NCBI GenBank assembly: GCA_949283955.1
Contig: CASDUP010000032.1
Coordinates: 1 to 52,595, forward strand
Reading direction: 5' to 3'
Length of the DNA stretch: 52,595 bases
From: an uncultured Verrucomicrobiota bacterium
GTDB lineage: Bacteria; Verrucomicrobiota; Verrucomicrobiia; Opitutales; Intestinicryptomonadaceae
Shown: in pieces, positions 43,859 to 52,595 of the stretch
Layout of the letters: every line of letters starts with the position of its first letter
How positions within the stretch are numbered: the stretch's first letter is position 1
Program-made: the position numbers and the translations under genes
The notes under the pieces: generated by a model
Databases searched by the model: none
What the model was told of the DNA's origin: nothing
What the model saw: the letters and a program-made list of their open reading frames with translations, nothing else

Positions 43859-44065
43859 ATGAAAAACCAAATTTTATCACTGCTATCCGCCCTTCTTCTT
43901 TGCGCTTGCGCCTCCGAAATCGGCGACGACGCCAAGCGCACTCCAATAGGCTCGGTGTTGACGGGGGAAACCACATCGACCGAAGGATACGTGGAGAGGG
44001 TCAGGAAGGAAAACAGTTCCCTCGAAAAAGACGCCTGGCGCCCGGAAAGCAGGGAGAGGTTCTAA
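43859..44065 (+). CDS. Small lipoprotein of unknown function
   Basis: 68 residues. A lipoprotein signal (MKNQILSLLSALLLCACAS) has two possible lipid cysteines at 15 and 17. The mature part is short and charged. It starts 6 bp after the preceding gene and ends 7 bp before rlmN, so it belongs to the same run of genes. Confidence 0.7.
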   Translation: MKNQILSLLSALLLCACASEIGDDAKRTPIGSVLTGETTSTEGYVERVRKENSSLEKDAWRPESRERF

Positions 44066-44072
44066 GAGAGGC

Positions 44073-45218
44073 ATGGAAGAGTCCCGTCCATCGGATTGCG
44101 AGGAGAAAACGGCGAGCCGAAATTCCGGGCAAAAGGGCGAATTTATGCTGCTGTCGCTAGGCGAGCTTTCGTCAGTATTCGCCGAAGCGGGATTTGAAAA
44201 ATACAGGGCCAGGCAAGTGTTCGAATCTGTTTATTCGAACAAAATTTTCGACCCCCAAAAAATCACCTCCGCACCGAAAAAGCTCAGGGACTTTTTAAGC
44301 GAAAAATTTTCCTTTTCCCCCGCCCTTCCCGTTGGCGATTCGCATTCGAGGGACGACACGAAAAAGCGCCTATTCGCTTTAAGCGACGGATTTTTCGTGG
44401 AATGCGTACTTCTCGAAGCGCCCGAAAACGACCGCTCTAGTCCCCGCAAAACGCTCTGTTTGAGCACACAGGTTGGCTGCGCGAGCAAATGCGCCTTCTG
44501 CGCCTCGGCCCTTTCCGGATTTAAGAGAAACCTTACCGCCGGAGAAATCGTTTCGCAAGCGCTTCCGTTCACGAATCCTGAAAACCCAAAAAAATTCGCG
44601 TTCGAAAATATAGTCGTCATGGGAATGGGCGAACCGCTCGCCAATCTCGACAACCTCACTGCGGCTTTGGAAATTTTCAATTCCCCAGAAAAATTCAATT
44701 TTGGAGCCCGGCGAATCACCGTCTCCACATGCGGGCTGGCGGATAAAATCGAGGAGCTTTCTGAAAGGCCCTTCCCCTACCGACTCGCGATAAGCCTCCA
44801 CGGGGCCACCGACGAAGTCCGCTCGAGAATAATGCCCATAAATAAAAAATTTCCAATCGCAAGGCTCGTGGACGCCGCCCGGAAATTTTCGTCCTCCCAC
44901 GGAAGAATGATAACTTTGGAGTACATTCTCATAGATTCCGTAAACGACTCCGCAGAACAGGCGAAAAAGCTCTCCGAGATAGCCTCCCGGCTGCACGCCC
45001 ACGTGAACTTGATTCCCTACAATGCCGTTCCCTCGCTGGAATGGAGGAGAAGCCCCGCGCGGAAAATAGAGGAGTTTGCAAAAATTTTGGAGCGCCGCGG
45101 AACTTCGTTTACTTTGAGAAGGGAAAAAGGCGGGGACATAGACGCGGCGTGCGGACAGCTTGCCCTGAAGCGCAACGTCGAAAATTTTCAAGCCAAAAAA
45201 AACTCCAACAATGCGTAA
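44073..45218 (+). CDS. rlmN: Dual-specificity rRNA/tRNA adenine-C2 methyltransferase RlmN
   Basis: 381 residues. A radical-SAM enzyme that methylates A2503 of 23S rRNA and A37 of some tRNAs. The cluster motif CASKCAFC gives C136, C140 and C143. The family stretches ENIVVMGMGEPLANLDN, RRITVSTCG, AISLHGATDEVRSRIMPIN and EYILIDSVNDS are present, and the methyl-carrying Cys is near the end (DIDAACGQL). The N-terminal helical domain is at about 25-90. The first 20-25 residues are non-conserved; ATG at 44145 is an alternative start. Confidence 0.95.
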   Translation: MEESRPSDCEEKTASRNSGQKGEFMLLSLGELSSVFAEAGFEKYRARQVFESVYSNKIFDPQKITSAPKKLRDFLSEKFSFSPALPVGDSHSRDDTKKRLFALSDGFFVECVLLEAPENDRSSPRKTLCLSTQVGCASKCAFCASALSGFKRNLTAGEIVSQALPFTNPENPKKFAFENIVVMGMGEPLANLDNLTAALEIFNSPEKFNFGARRITVSTCGLADKIEELSERPFPYRLAISLHGATDEVRSRIMPINKKFPIARLVDAARKFSSSHGRMITLEYILIDSVNDSAEQAKKLSEIASRLHAHVNLIPYNAVPSLEWRRSPARKIEEFAKILERRGTSFTLRREKGGDIDAACGQLALKRNVENFQAKKNSNNA

Positions 45219-45232
45219 AACCGCGGTTTTTT
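45217..45232 (+). terminator. Weak palindrome with T-run after rlmN
   Basis: AAAACCGCGGTTTT followed by TT, a perfect 14-bp palindrome overlapping the rlmN stop codon. The tight loop makes it a weak terminator or attenuator at best. Confidence 0.3.
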
Positions 45233-45269
45233 GTTGCAAAAAAACATAAGCGGATAAAGGCTTGCTGCG

Positions 45270-46256
45270 TTGAAAACTTTTGGAAAAAAACCTAAACCGT
45301 TCGAGGCTGTGGCGAAATCCGCGCAGCCTCTCGTTTCGGATTTGAAAAAGTTTCTCGCGTCGAAAGTTCGCGATTTTGAACCGGAAATAAGAAACGCCGC
45401 CCGCGATTGCATATCGTCAAGGGGCAAATTGATACGGCCCCTTCTGGTCTTTGTGTCGGCGCGCGGGGCTAAATGCGATCCCTCCTCCCTCGTAAGAAGA
45501 GCCGCCATAGCAGAGCTCATACATATATCAAGCCTCGTCCACGACGACATAATCGACGGAGCCGACATTCGCAGAAACAGGGAAACTCCGAACAAAAAAT
45601 TCGGAATAAAAACGGCAGTTCTGCTCGGAGACGCGATATTCGCCCACACCATGCTGTTGGCGTTTCAGGAGTGCGAAACTGTACTCTCCATGAAAACGGT
45701 CGAGTGCGTTCAAAAAATTTGCGAGGGGGAAATTTCCCAAACTCTGGCAAAGAGGGGAATACCGCTTACGGATTCGGCATACGAATCCGCCGTGAGGGGA
45801 AAGACTGCCGCGCTATTTTCGCTGTCGTGCTTTTTGGGTGCCAGCGCAAAGAGCGGAGTCGATTCTCCGTGGGCAAAAGCCGCGGAGAAAATAGGCGACA
45901 CTCTCGGCATAGCCTACCAAATCTACGACGACGCCTGCGACTGGTTCATGTCGGAAAAGGACGCCGGCAAAACTCTGGGAACAGACCTGGCCGAAGGAAA
46001 GCAGACCTTCCCCCTTCTTGCCCTCATGAAAAAATTGCCTTCGAGGGAGGCGAAGCGCCTTGCGAAGAGTTTTGACGCTATCGACCAAAAGTCCGCCAGA
46101 GAACTTCTGGAGAAAAACTCCATTTTAAACGACTGCGAAGCGGCCTTCATGGAAAGAATGGACAGGGCCGAAAAAATTCTTTCTAAATTTCCCTCGGAAG
46201 GCGAAGGCCTCATGGAGTTCTGCGAATCCATGAGGGATCTGTTCCCCATTTTGTAG
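45270..46256 (+). CDS. Polyprenyl diphosphate synthase
   Basis: 328 residues. A TTG start at 45270 is used; an AAAGG lies 8-9 bp before it and no better start fits the conserved N-terminus. It extends isoprenoid diphosphates by adding isopentenyl diphosphate. The first Asp-rich motif (HDDIIDGADIRR) is at about 91-102 and the second (YDDACDWF) begins at 219. GKLIRPLLVF and KTLGTDLAEGKQTFP are family stretches. It could supply the quinone side chain or other long prenyl chains; it may be octaprenyl or nonaprenyl by length class. It lies 9 bp before hemA. Confidence 0.93.
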   Translation: MKTFGKKPKPFEAVAKSAQPLVSDLKKFLASKVRDFEPEIRNAARDCISSRGKLIRPLLVFVSARGAKCDPSSLVRRAAIAELIHISSLVHDDIIDGADIRRNRETPNKKFGIKTAVLLGDAIFAHTMLLAFQECETVLSMKTVECVQKICEGEISQTLAKRGIPLTDSAYESAVRGKTAALFSLSCFLGASAKSGVDSPWAKAAEKIGDTLGIAYQIYDDACDWFMSEKDAGKTLGTDLAEGKQTFPLLALMKKLPSREAKRLAKSFDAIDQKSARELLEKNSILNDCEAAFMERMDRAEKILSKFPSEGEGLMEFCESMRDLFPIL

Positions 46257-46265
46257 ATTTCTGAA

Positions 46266-47318
46266 ATGGGAGACGGAATCGCACATCTTTTTGTGGTTGG
46301 AATAGCGCACGGGGACGCCGGAGAAAAGCTGGTGGGAGAGTGCGGAATCGCGAGGGAGAGCAGATCGGAGGCGGAGGAATTTGCCATCGGAAAAGGAATC
46401 GCGGAGGAGGCTTTGATTTTGAGCACATGCAACAGGGTCGAATTTTACTTCGCGTCAAAAAATAAAAATTTCGACTTTTTGGACGCCGCCAGGCAGCTCT
46501 TCCTCTTCTCAGGAAAAAAACCTAAAACTTACCTCGACTTTAAAAATTCGGCCTTCGCACTGTGCGACGAAGACGCAGTCGAGCACATTTTTTCGGTCGC
46601 ATCCGGGTTAAAATCGCAAATAACCGGAGAGACCGAGATATTCGGCCAGGTAAAAGACGCGTACGCCCGTGCCTTCGAATCGGGACATTGCGGACAAGTT
46701 CTAAACCGGGTCTTCCAAAAAGCTGCCCAGTGCGGGAAATGGATTAGGACAAACACCGAAGTCGGCAGGGGAAAAATTACCATAGGAAGCGTATCGGCGG
46801 AACTTGCGGCGAGAATCTTCGAGGACGAAAAATCGGCAAGCATACTGCTGTTGGGCTCCGGAGAGGCGGGAAAAAGCGTGGCGGAAGCTCTCTATGTGAG
46901 AGGCTGCAAAGATGTAACGGTGGCAAGCAGAACGAGGGAAAATGCCATGCGCCTGGCAGAATCCTCCGATATGAAATACGAGGATTTCTCGGACGCCCTC
47001 GCCGAATTGGAAAATTTCGACATTGTAATCTGCGCTTCGGCAAGCCCCACTCCCCCTCTCAGCCTTGAAATAGTGGAGGAAGCCGCAAAAAGGCGGCCCG
47101 GTAAATCCGTCTTCATAATAGACCTCGGAGTTCCCAGAAATTGCGATCCGGCGTGCGAAGCGATAGAGGGAGTCTACGTTTACACCCTCGACGACCTCTC
47201 GCGCATTGCAAATAAAAACTTGGATTCGAGAAAATCCGAAATGGAAAAGGCAAAGGCGGAAATAAGAAGAAGAGCCGAAAATTTGACAAAGAAATTGTTC
47301 GTAGAATCCCAACAATAA
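46266..47318 (+). CDS. hemA: Glutamyl-tRNA reductase
   Basis: 350 residues, shorter than many (about 420) because the C-terminal dimerisation part is reduced. It reduces glutamyl-tRNA to glutamate-1-semialdehyde, the first step of heme and cobalamin synthesis. The active-site stretch LSTCNRVEFY has nucleophile C55. The substrate-binding GLKSQITGETEIFGQVKDAY and the NADPH-binding fold LLLGSGEAGKS near 197 are clear. The C-terminal part ends in a charged helix. Other hem genes are not next to it. Confidence 0.93.
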   Translation: MGDGIAHLFVVGIAHGDAGEKLVGECGIARESRSEAEEFAIGKGIAEEALILSTCNRVEFYFASKNKNFDFLDAARQLFLFSGKKPKTYLDFKNSAFALCDEDAVEHIFSVASGLKSQITGETEIFGQVKDAYARAFESGHCGQVLNRVFQKAAQCGKWIRTNTEVGRGKITIGSVSAELAARIFEDEKSASILLLGSGEAGKSVAEALYVRGCKDVTVASRTRENAMRLAESSDMKYEDFSDALAELENFDIVICASASPTPPLSLEIVEEAAKRRPGKSVFIIDLGVPRNCDPACEAIEGVYVYTLDDLSRIANKNLDSRKSEMEKAKAEIRRRAENLTKKLFVESQQ

Positions 47319-47587
47319 AAATAGACTTCCTTCAAAAACCTTCGAAAAATTTTTCTACCAACTACACAGCAAAAAATTTTTGATTTTTTTTGGATTCGCG
47401 GATACGCATTCGCAGATATATAAGAAAACCATATTCCTGCCGAAAAATTCTCTGGATTTTCCCTTGGGGTAGTTCCGCAAAATATATGTACAAAAATGTA
47501 GTTTTTCCAAAAAAGGAATCAATATAGGTCAATGCGGTATAAAAAATACTTGTTAAAAAAGAGTGGCGAAGTAAAATTCGCGCCTTT
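47319..47587. other. AT-rich intergenic region upstream of pntAA
   Basis: 269 bp without a gene. A possible promoter is TTGTTA (47550-47555), 16 bp, TAAAAT (47572-47577), which would give an almost leaderless transcript for the ATG at 47588. No strong terminator for hemA was found. Confidence 0.4.
47550..47577 (+). promoter_or_regulatory. Candidate promoter of the pnt operon
   Basis: TTGTTA and TAAAAT are separated by 16 bp, close to the sigma-70 consensus. The start codon follows at 47588, only 10 bp after the -10 element. Confidence 0.4.
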
Positions 47588-48703
47588 ATGAAAACGCTGT
47601 TTGTAGCTTTGGAAAAGAATTCGAGAGAAACGCGCGTGGCGCTCACGCCAAACGACGCGCAAAAACTCTCAAAACTTGGCTGGGCGGTTAAAGTTGAATC
47701 GGGAGCCGGGGCGAAGGCGGGCTTTGCCGACTCCGATTACGTCGCGGCGGGAGCGGAAATAGTGAGATCCGATTTCGCGAAAGAAGCGGATTTCGTGGTG
47801 TCGGTTCGCAAACCGACTATAGAGGAAGCGAAGTCCCGCAAGGCCGGATCTATTCACCTCAGCCTGCTCGATCCTTTCAACGAGAAAGATTTGATAAAAG
47901 CCTTCGCCGAAGCTAAGGTGACTGCCGCCAGCTTCGAAATGATTCCAAGAATCACCGTTGCCCAAAAAATGGACGTTTTGAGTTCGCAGTCCAACTTGGC
48001 CGGATACGCGAGCGTCATCAAAGCGGCAGCCACTATAAAGAGAATTCTTCCCATGATGATGACTCCGGCGGGAACAATAACTCCTTTGAGGGTGTTCGTG
48101 GTTGGAGTGGGAGTGGCTGGACTCCAAGCTATAGCCACAGCCAAGAGGCTCGGTGCCAGAGTCGACGCTTTCGATACCCGCCCCGTGGTCGAGGACCAAG
48201 TAAAGAGCCTCGGAGCCAAGTTCGTGAAGATAGATCTCGGAGAAACCGGACAGACTGCTCAGGGATACGCCAAAGAGCTCACACCCGAGCAAATAGAGCT
48301 CCAGCGCAAGGGAATGGCAAAGGTCTGCGCCCAATCCGACATAATCATAACAACAGCAAAGCTTTTCGGTAGAAAGGCCCCGCGCATAATAACCAAGGAA
48401 ATGGTCGACGGAATGAAACCGGGAAGCGTCATAGCCGACATGGCTGTCGAAAGCGGCGGAAATGTAGAGGGATCCGTTCCCAACGAAACGGTCGTCACAC
48501 CCAACGGCGTGACAATTCTCGGCGATACCTGCTACGAGGCAAATGTTCCTACCACCGCAAGCCAAATGTACGGTTCGAACGTTTACAACTTCATAGAGCA
48601 TTTCACAAAGGACGGCGAATTCGTAGTAAACCTCGAGGATCAAATTCAAAAAATCTGCGTCGTCACGTCGGACGGGAAGATAAACGACCCGCGTTTCCAA
48701 TAA
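47588..48703 (+). CDS. pntAA: NAD(P) transhydrogenase subunit alpha, part 1
   Basis: 371 residues. It is the NAD(H)-binding domain I of the proton-translocating transhydrogenase, which moves hydride between NADH and NADP+ in the membrane. The nucleotide-binding glycine motif VVGVGVAGLQA and the alanine-dehydrogenase-like fold are present (KVESGAGAKAGFADSDY, DMAVESGGNVEGS). As in alphaproteobacteria, the alpha subunit is split into PntAA and PntAB. It is the first of three genes in one operon; pntAB starts 21 bp downstream. Confidence 0.95.
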   Translation: MKTLFVALEKNSRETRVALTPNDAQKLSKLGWAVKVESGAGAKAGFADSDYVAAGAEIVRSDFAKEADFVVSVRKPTIEEAKSRKAGSIHLSLLDPFNEKDLIKAFAEAKVTAASFEMIPRITVAQKMDVLSSQSNLAGYASVIKAAATIKRILPMMMTPAGTITPLRVFVVGVGVAGLQAIATAKRLGARVDAFDTRPVVEDQVKSLGAKFVKIDLGETGQTAQGYAKELTPEQIELQRKGMAKVCAQSDIIITTAKLFGRKAPRIITKEMVDGMKPGSVIADMAVESGGNVEGSVPNETVVTPNGVTILGDTCYEANVPTTASQMYGSNVYNFIEHFTKDGEFVVNLEDQIQKICVVTSDGKINDPRFQ

Positions 48704-48724
48704 AACCTCTTTCTAACACAAAAT

Positions 48725-49012
48725 ATGGAACTGATACTTCTTCTCTTTATATTCACGCTGTCCGCGTTCCTGGGTTTTGAGTTGATCGCGAAAGTGCCGA
48801 GCCAACTGCACACCCCCCTCATGAGCGGATCGAACGCCATAAGCGGCATAACAATAGTGGGAGCCATAATCGCCACGGGAGGAACCGCGGGAAGCGCTTT
48901 CGCCACGGCCCTCGGAGCATGCGCTCTCATTCTGGCCGCAATCAACGTCGTAGGAGGATACATGGTCACAGACAGAATGCTTGCCATGTTCAAAAAGAAG
49001 GGGGGAAAATAA
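48725..49012 (+). CDS. pntAB: NAD(P) transhydrogenase subunit alpha, part 2
   Basis: 95 residues with three membrane helices (about 3-18, 35-55, 58-82) and the family stretch HTPLMSGSNAISGITIVGAI. It forms half of the proton channel with PntB. pntB starts 1 bp after its stop. Confidence 0.94.
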   Translation: MELILLLFIFTLSAFLGFELIAKVPSQLHTPLMSGSNAISGITIVGAIIATGGTAGSAFATALGACALILAAINVVGGYMVTDRMLAMFKKKGGK

Positions 49013-49013
49013 C

Positions 49014-50423
49014 ATGAATCCCGAACTCATCAACATATCCTACATCGTCGCCTCCGTGCTTTTTATCTTCGGAATAAAAATGCTCGGAAAGGCCGAGACC
49101 GCCAGAAAGGGAAATTTGATTTCCTCTTTGGGCATGCTCATAGCGGTAGTGGTGACCCTCTTCGACAGGCAAATACTCGACTCTAAAGACGTCGCTTCGT
49201 GGTACGTGCTCGGAATCTGCCTCGTCTTGGGCTCTCTGATAGGCGCGGTAATGGCAAAAAGAGTCAAGATGACCTCCATGCCCGAAATGGTCGCCCTATT
49301 TAACGGATTCGGTGGCTTGGCAAGCTTGCTCGTAGGCTGGGAAGACTTTTACTACAACGGCTTCGTCAAAGGAGTTGAAATCTCCGAATTCACAAAAATA
49401 GCCACCATAGCCGCTATAATAATAGGCGGCATAACGTTCACGGGAAGCCTCTACGCTTGGGGAAAACTCTCCGGAAAACTATCCGGAAGAGCACAGGTTT
49501 TCTCCGGACAAAAACTCGTAAACGGAATAATAGCCTTTGCGCTTCTAGCGGCGGGAATAGCATTCTCGATTATAGGGGACGTCCAAACAGCTTACTGGTT
49601 CCTCATCGGAGCGGTGGTAGTATCCCTCATACTCGGTTTTGCCGCGGTTATGCCGATAGGAGGAGGCGACATGCCCGTCGTAATATCCCTACTGAATTCC
49701 CTGTCGGGATTGGCTGCTTGCGCCGCGGGTTTTGTAATCATGAACAACGTTCTCGTCGTGGCAGGATGCCTCGTGGGAGCCAGCGGAGTGATTCTTACCG
49801 TGATAATGTGCAAAGCCATGAACCGCACCCTCCACAATGTCCTCTTCTCCGGTTTTGGAGCCAAGAAGCAGAAAGCCGGAGGCCAGGCGTCCGGAGAGAT
49901 GAAGGCCATATCCACTGACGACGCCTACTACGCTCTTGAAGCCGCCCAGAATGTAATGATAATTCCCGGATACGGAATGGCGGTGGCGCAGGCCCAACAC
50001 GCGGTCAAGGAGCTTGGAGAATTGCTCGAGAACAACGGAGCCACGGTAAATTACGCGATACACCCAGTAGCTGGAAGAATGCCCGGTCACATGAATGTGC
50101 TTCTTGCGGAAGCTGACGTGCCCTACGAGCAACTTCGCGAAATGGACGATGTAAACCCGATGATGGACAGCGTGGACGTCGCGATAGTAATAGGGGCCAA
50201 CGACGTGGTAAATCCCGCCGCCGCCCAAGACGAAGGAAGTCCGATATACGGAATGCCCATCATAGAGGCCTACAAGGCAAAGTCGGTATTCTGTTTGAAG
50301 CGCGGCAAGGGAACGGGATTCTCCGGACTTGAAAACGCTCTGTTCTATCAACCGAACACGCGAATGATCTACGGAGACGCAAAGGCTACCATCACGGATT
50401 TGGTTTCCAAATTTAAAGAATAA
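49014..50423 (+). CDS. pntB: NAD(P) transhydrogenase subunit beta
   Basis: 469 residues from the ATG at 49014; the frame extends upstream but MNPELINISYIVASV is the family start. Eight or nine membrane helices cover about 1-275. The NADP(H)-binding domain III follows (ENAQ-like AAQNVMIIPGYGMAVAQAQH near 315-335, then HPVAGRMPGHMNVLLAEADV and GANDVVNPAA). It couples proton flow to NADPH formation. It is the last gene of the operon. Confidence 0.95.
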   Translation: MNPELINISYIVASVLFIFGIKMLGKAETARKGNLISSLGMLIAVVVTLFDRQILDSKDVASWYVLGICLVLGSLIGAVMAKRVKMTSMPEMVALFNGFGGLASLLVGWEDFYYNGFVKGVEISEFTKIATIAAIIIGGITFTGSLYAWGKLSGKLSGRAQVFSGQKLVNGIIAFALLAAGIAFSIIGDVQTAYWFLIGAVVVSLILGFAAVMPIGGGDMPVVISLLNSLSGLAACAAGFVIMNNVLVVAGCLVGASGVILTVIMCKAMNRTLHNVLFSGFGAKKQKAGGQASGEMKAISTDDAYYALEAAQNVMIIPGYGMAVAQAQHAVKELGELLENNGATVNYAIHPVAGRMPGHMNVLLAEADVPYEQLREMDDVNPMMDSVDVAIVIGANDVVNPAAAQDEGSPIYGMPIIEAYKAKSVFCLKRGKGTGFSGLENALFYQPNTRMIYGDAKATITDLVSKFKE

Positions 50424-50429
50424 AATTTT

Positions 50430-50462
50430 ACGGATTCCTCTTCTGGGGAATCCGTTTTTTTT
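50430..50462 (+). terminator. Terminator of the pnt operon
   Basis: Perfect 9-bp stem ACGGATTCC (50430-50438) and GGAATCCGT (50447-50455), an 8-nt loop, then T8. Confidence 0.92.
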
Positions 50463-50609
50463 GGGGAAAATAAAAAGCCTTTGGCGTAGGCAAAGGAGAT
50501 ATATTTTCACGCCTTGACTTTAAATGGGATTTTTGAGACCTTCGCGCAAATGGATTGCGAAACGCCCTGTTAAAACGGCAGTCCATATACCCCTCAACAG
50601 ACAGTAAAG

Positions 50610-52595
50610 ATGCAGGAATTATCCCCCGAAATAGAGGCGCTAAAAAACGCCGGAGTATCGACCGAAAAGACCGTGAGAGCGGCTATTGACGGAGCGATAA
50701 GATGGATTAAGGAACGGCAGGCGCAGGACGGAATGTGGTGCGCTCCGCTCGAGACAAACTGCTGCATGGAAGCGCAGTGGTTGATGGCGATGTACTTCAT
50801 AGACTTTGACGATCCCAAGAAAGACAGAGTTATTCGCTACATTTTGGACAGGCAGCGCGACGACGGGGCTTGGGACGTCTATTACGCTTCGGAACACGGG
50901 GACATCAATACAACCCTCGAGTGCTATCTCGCCTTGAGGATCTATGGATTCAGCCCGGACGATCCCGTAATGGCCAAGGCGCGCAAATGGCTTCTAAAAA
51001 ACAAGTGGACTGAAAACATAAGGGTGTTCACAAAATATTGGCTGGCTTTGTTCGGGCAGTGGCCTTGGGCTCACACTCCGGTTCTGCCTCCCGAAATTTT
51101 CTTTTTGCCAACCTGGTGCCCCTTCAACATATACGACTTTGCGGCATGGGCGCGGGCAACCATGATGTCTCTATCGATAGTTACGATACGTCGCCCGATA
51201 AAGGAGCTTCCCGCCTCACTGTCTCCCGACGAACTTTTCCCCGAAGGCAGGGATAAAGTAGATTACAGAATGCCCCGCAAGAGCGACAAAACTATAAGTT
51301 GGGAAAACTTTTTCATGAAGCTCGACCACATGCTTCACGCCTACAATAGGTTCCCGATAAAGCCGCTAAGGGAAAGCGCCGTAAAGCTCGTTCTTCAATG
51401 GGTTCTCGAACACCAGGACGAGGATGGGGCGTGGGGAGGAATTCAGCCGCCTTGGATTTACGCAATCATAACTATGCACGTCGAAGGATTTTCGGCGGAC
51501 CAGATAAACATGTCTAAAGCGGTGGACGCGTTCAACCTCCACTGGCAGGTAAGGCGCGGAGAGGGAACAATGCTGCAGGCAAGCGAAAGCCCGGTGTGGG
51601 ACACTTTCCTGACCATGATAGCCCTGCTCGACTCCGGAGAGACTCCCGAATCGTCTCCGGAACTGATGAAGGCGTTGGACTATGTTCTTGCCAAGGAAAA
51701 CCGCTATCACGGCGACTGGTCTATGAAAGTAGGCAGGCACGTGGAACCCGGAGGCTGGGCTTTCCAGAGGGCCAATAACTATTATCCCGACATCGACGAC
51801 GCCGCTATCGCGTTGTGCGCCCTGAAGCGAATACAAAAGTTTATACCCAGGGAAAGCGCCCGCGCCCGCCGCATAGACGCCGCAATACGCCGCACGATAA
51901 ATTGGCTTCTTGAAATGCAATCGTCAAATGGTGGCTGGGCAGCCTTCGACAAAGACAACACGAGAAATCTAGTCACGAAAATACCGTTTGCCGACTTCGG
52001 TGAAATGCTCGATCCTCCGAGCTCCGACGTGACCGCCCATGTGGTGGAAGCTCTGGCCATGTGCGGATTTTCGAGAAACCATCCCGCCGTGGCAAAGGCA
52101 CTTGAATTTATATACGGCGAACAGGAAGACGACGGTTCGTGGTTCGGAAGATGGGGAGTGAATTATATCTACGGAACGTGGTCGGTAGTGTGCGCCCTTA
52201 CCGCGATGGGAGACACGAAAGAGAATCCGCAAATTCGCAAGGCTCTGGAATGGCTCGCCTCCAAGCAAAACGCCGACGGAGGTTGGGGAGAGAGCATAGC
52301 GTCGTACATGGAACCCAAATACTCCGGTACGGGCATTCCATCGACCGCCTCGCAGACTTCGTGGGCCATTATGACATTCATAGCGGCTGGAGACTGCAAT
52401 TACGACAAAAACATACGCCGCGGATGCGATTTCCTGGTTTCAACCCAAAGGGCGAACACATGGGAGGAACCCTATTACACGGGAACGGGATTCCCCGGAT
52501 ACGGATTGGGCGCTAAGGTCGACTTGAGGGCGGGAGCCACTCTTCCCCAGGGAAAGGAATTGGCAAGGGGATTCATGCTAAACTACAACTGGTAC
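50610..52595 (+). CDS. shc: Squalene-hopene cyclase, 3' end outside the window
   Basis: 662 codons are in the window with no stop; a family C-terminus of about ten more residues is expected, since the last visible residues are FMLNYNWY. The enzyme folds squalene into hopene at the membrane, the first step of hopanoid synthesis. The acid motif DIDDAA begins at D394 (family DxDD). QW repeats are visible: QSSNGGWAAFD, QEDDGSWFGRWG, QNADGGWGES. The N-terminal helix MQELSPEIEALKNAG has no signal peptide. Other hopanoid genes are not in the window but may follow. Confidence 0.95.
   Translation, partial: MQELSPEIEALKNAGVSTEKTVRAAIDGAIRWIKERQAQDGMWCAPLETNCCMEAQWLMAMYFIDFDDPKKDRVIRYILDRQRDDGAWDVYYASEHGDINTTLECYLALRIYGFSPDDPVMAKARKWLLKNKWTENIRVFTKYWLALFGQWPWAHTPVLPPEIFFLPTWCPFNIYDFAAWARATMMSLSIVTIRRPIKELPASLSPDELFPEGRDKVDYRMPRKSDKTISWENFFMKLDHMLHAYNRFPIKPLRESAVKLVLQWVLEHQDEDGAWGGIQPPWIYAIITMHVEGFSADQINMSKAVDAFNLHWQVRRGEGTMLQASESPVWDTFLTMIALLDSGETPESSPELMKALDYVLAKENRYHGDWSMKVGRHVEPGGWAFQRANNYYPDIDDAAIALCALKRIQKFIPRESARARRIDAAIRRTINWLLEMQSSNGGWAAFDKDNTRNLVTKIPFADFGEMLDPPSSDVTAHVVEALAMCGFSRNHPAVAKALEFIYGEQEDDGSWFGRWGVNYIYGTWSVVCALTAMGDTKENPQIRKALEWLASKQNADGGWGESIASYMEPKYSGTGIPSTASQTSWAIMTFIAAGDCNYDKNIRRGCDFLVSTQRANTWEEPYYTGTGFPGYGLGAKVDLRAGATLPQGKELARGFMLNYNWY

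Noticed and set aside
47669-48700. Minus-strand ORF of 343 codons
   Set aside because: Antisense to pntAA, which is a certain gene; no family resemblance.
1-52595. CRISPR array, transposase, integrase, prophage or toxin-antitoxin pair
   Set aside because: No regularly spaced repeats, IS ends, recombinase motifs or paired small toxin/antitoxin genes were recognised anywhere in the window.

Overview
The window looks like a chromosome segment of a diderm bacterium, most probably a member of the Verrucomicrobiota (class Opitutae or a near relative). The reasons are three surface proteins ending in a PEP-CTERM-like tail (IPEP, then a hydrophobic segment, then an Arg/Lys end), an lpxD gene for lipid A synthesis, a squalene-hopene cyclase, a Tat-exported Gfo/Idh/MocA oxidoreductase, a vitamin B12-dependent ribonucleotide reductase and a full Bat (MoxR/VWA) operon. 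The taxonomic call is inference. No rRNA, tRNA, CRISPR array, transposase or prophage gene was recognised.

Layout. 1-4100: class II ribonucleotide reductase nrdJ (minus) with a strong terminator. 4131-14431: a secreted protein, a small basic ORF and the operon moxR - DUF58 - DUF4381-like - batA - batB/batC fusion - batD - batE, a membrane stress or envelope-maintenance system. 14499-19304: three tandem paralogous PEP-CTERM surface proteins (minus), each with its own terminator and AT-rich spacer; the first is split by a single in-frame TAG. 19305-20896: an AT-rich stretch without convincing genes. 20897-25006: ogt, a three-heme cytochrome c peroxidase, an acyl-ACP thioesterase, a membrane protein and guanylate kinase.

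25064-33091 is an envelope block made mostly of unrecognised proteins: tatA, then four tightly packed exported or anchored proteins of unknown function (minus strand), an ABCG-type half transporter upstream of them, and two divergently transcribed secreted proteins. It is the best candidate for an undescribed system here. 33155-38043 holds hit, phoH, a 7TM-HD phosphohydrolase (PgpH-like) and lpxD in one direction. 38169-40672 holds a sugar kinase and the Gfo/Idh/MocA oxidoreductase on the minus strand.

40833-47318 is mixed housekeeping: cutA, a small lipoprotein, a CNNM/CBS membrane protein, agmatine deiminase, two small unknowns, rlmN, a polyprenyl diphosphate synthase and hemA. 47588-50423 is the three-gene proton-translocating transhydrogenase pntAA-pntAB-pntB, ending in a clear terminator. 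The window closes inside a squalene-hopene cyclase gene (50610 to the edge), only a few codons short of its end.

Coding density is high. Many genes overlap by 4 bp or lie within 30 bp, and recognisable Shine-Dalgarno sequences are often weak. Several starts were moved inward from the longest possible reading frame because a signal peptide, lipobox or conserved N-terminus begins there.
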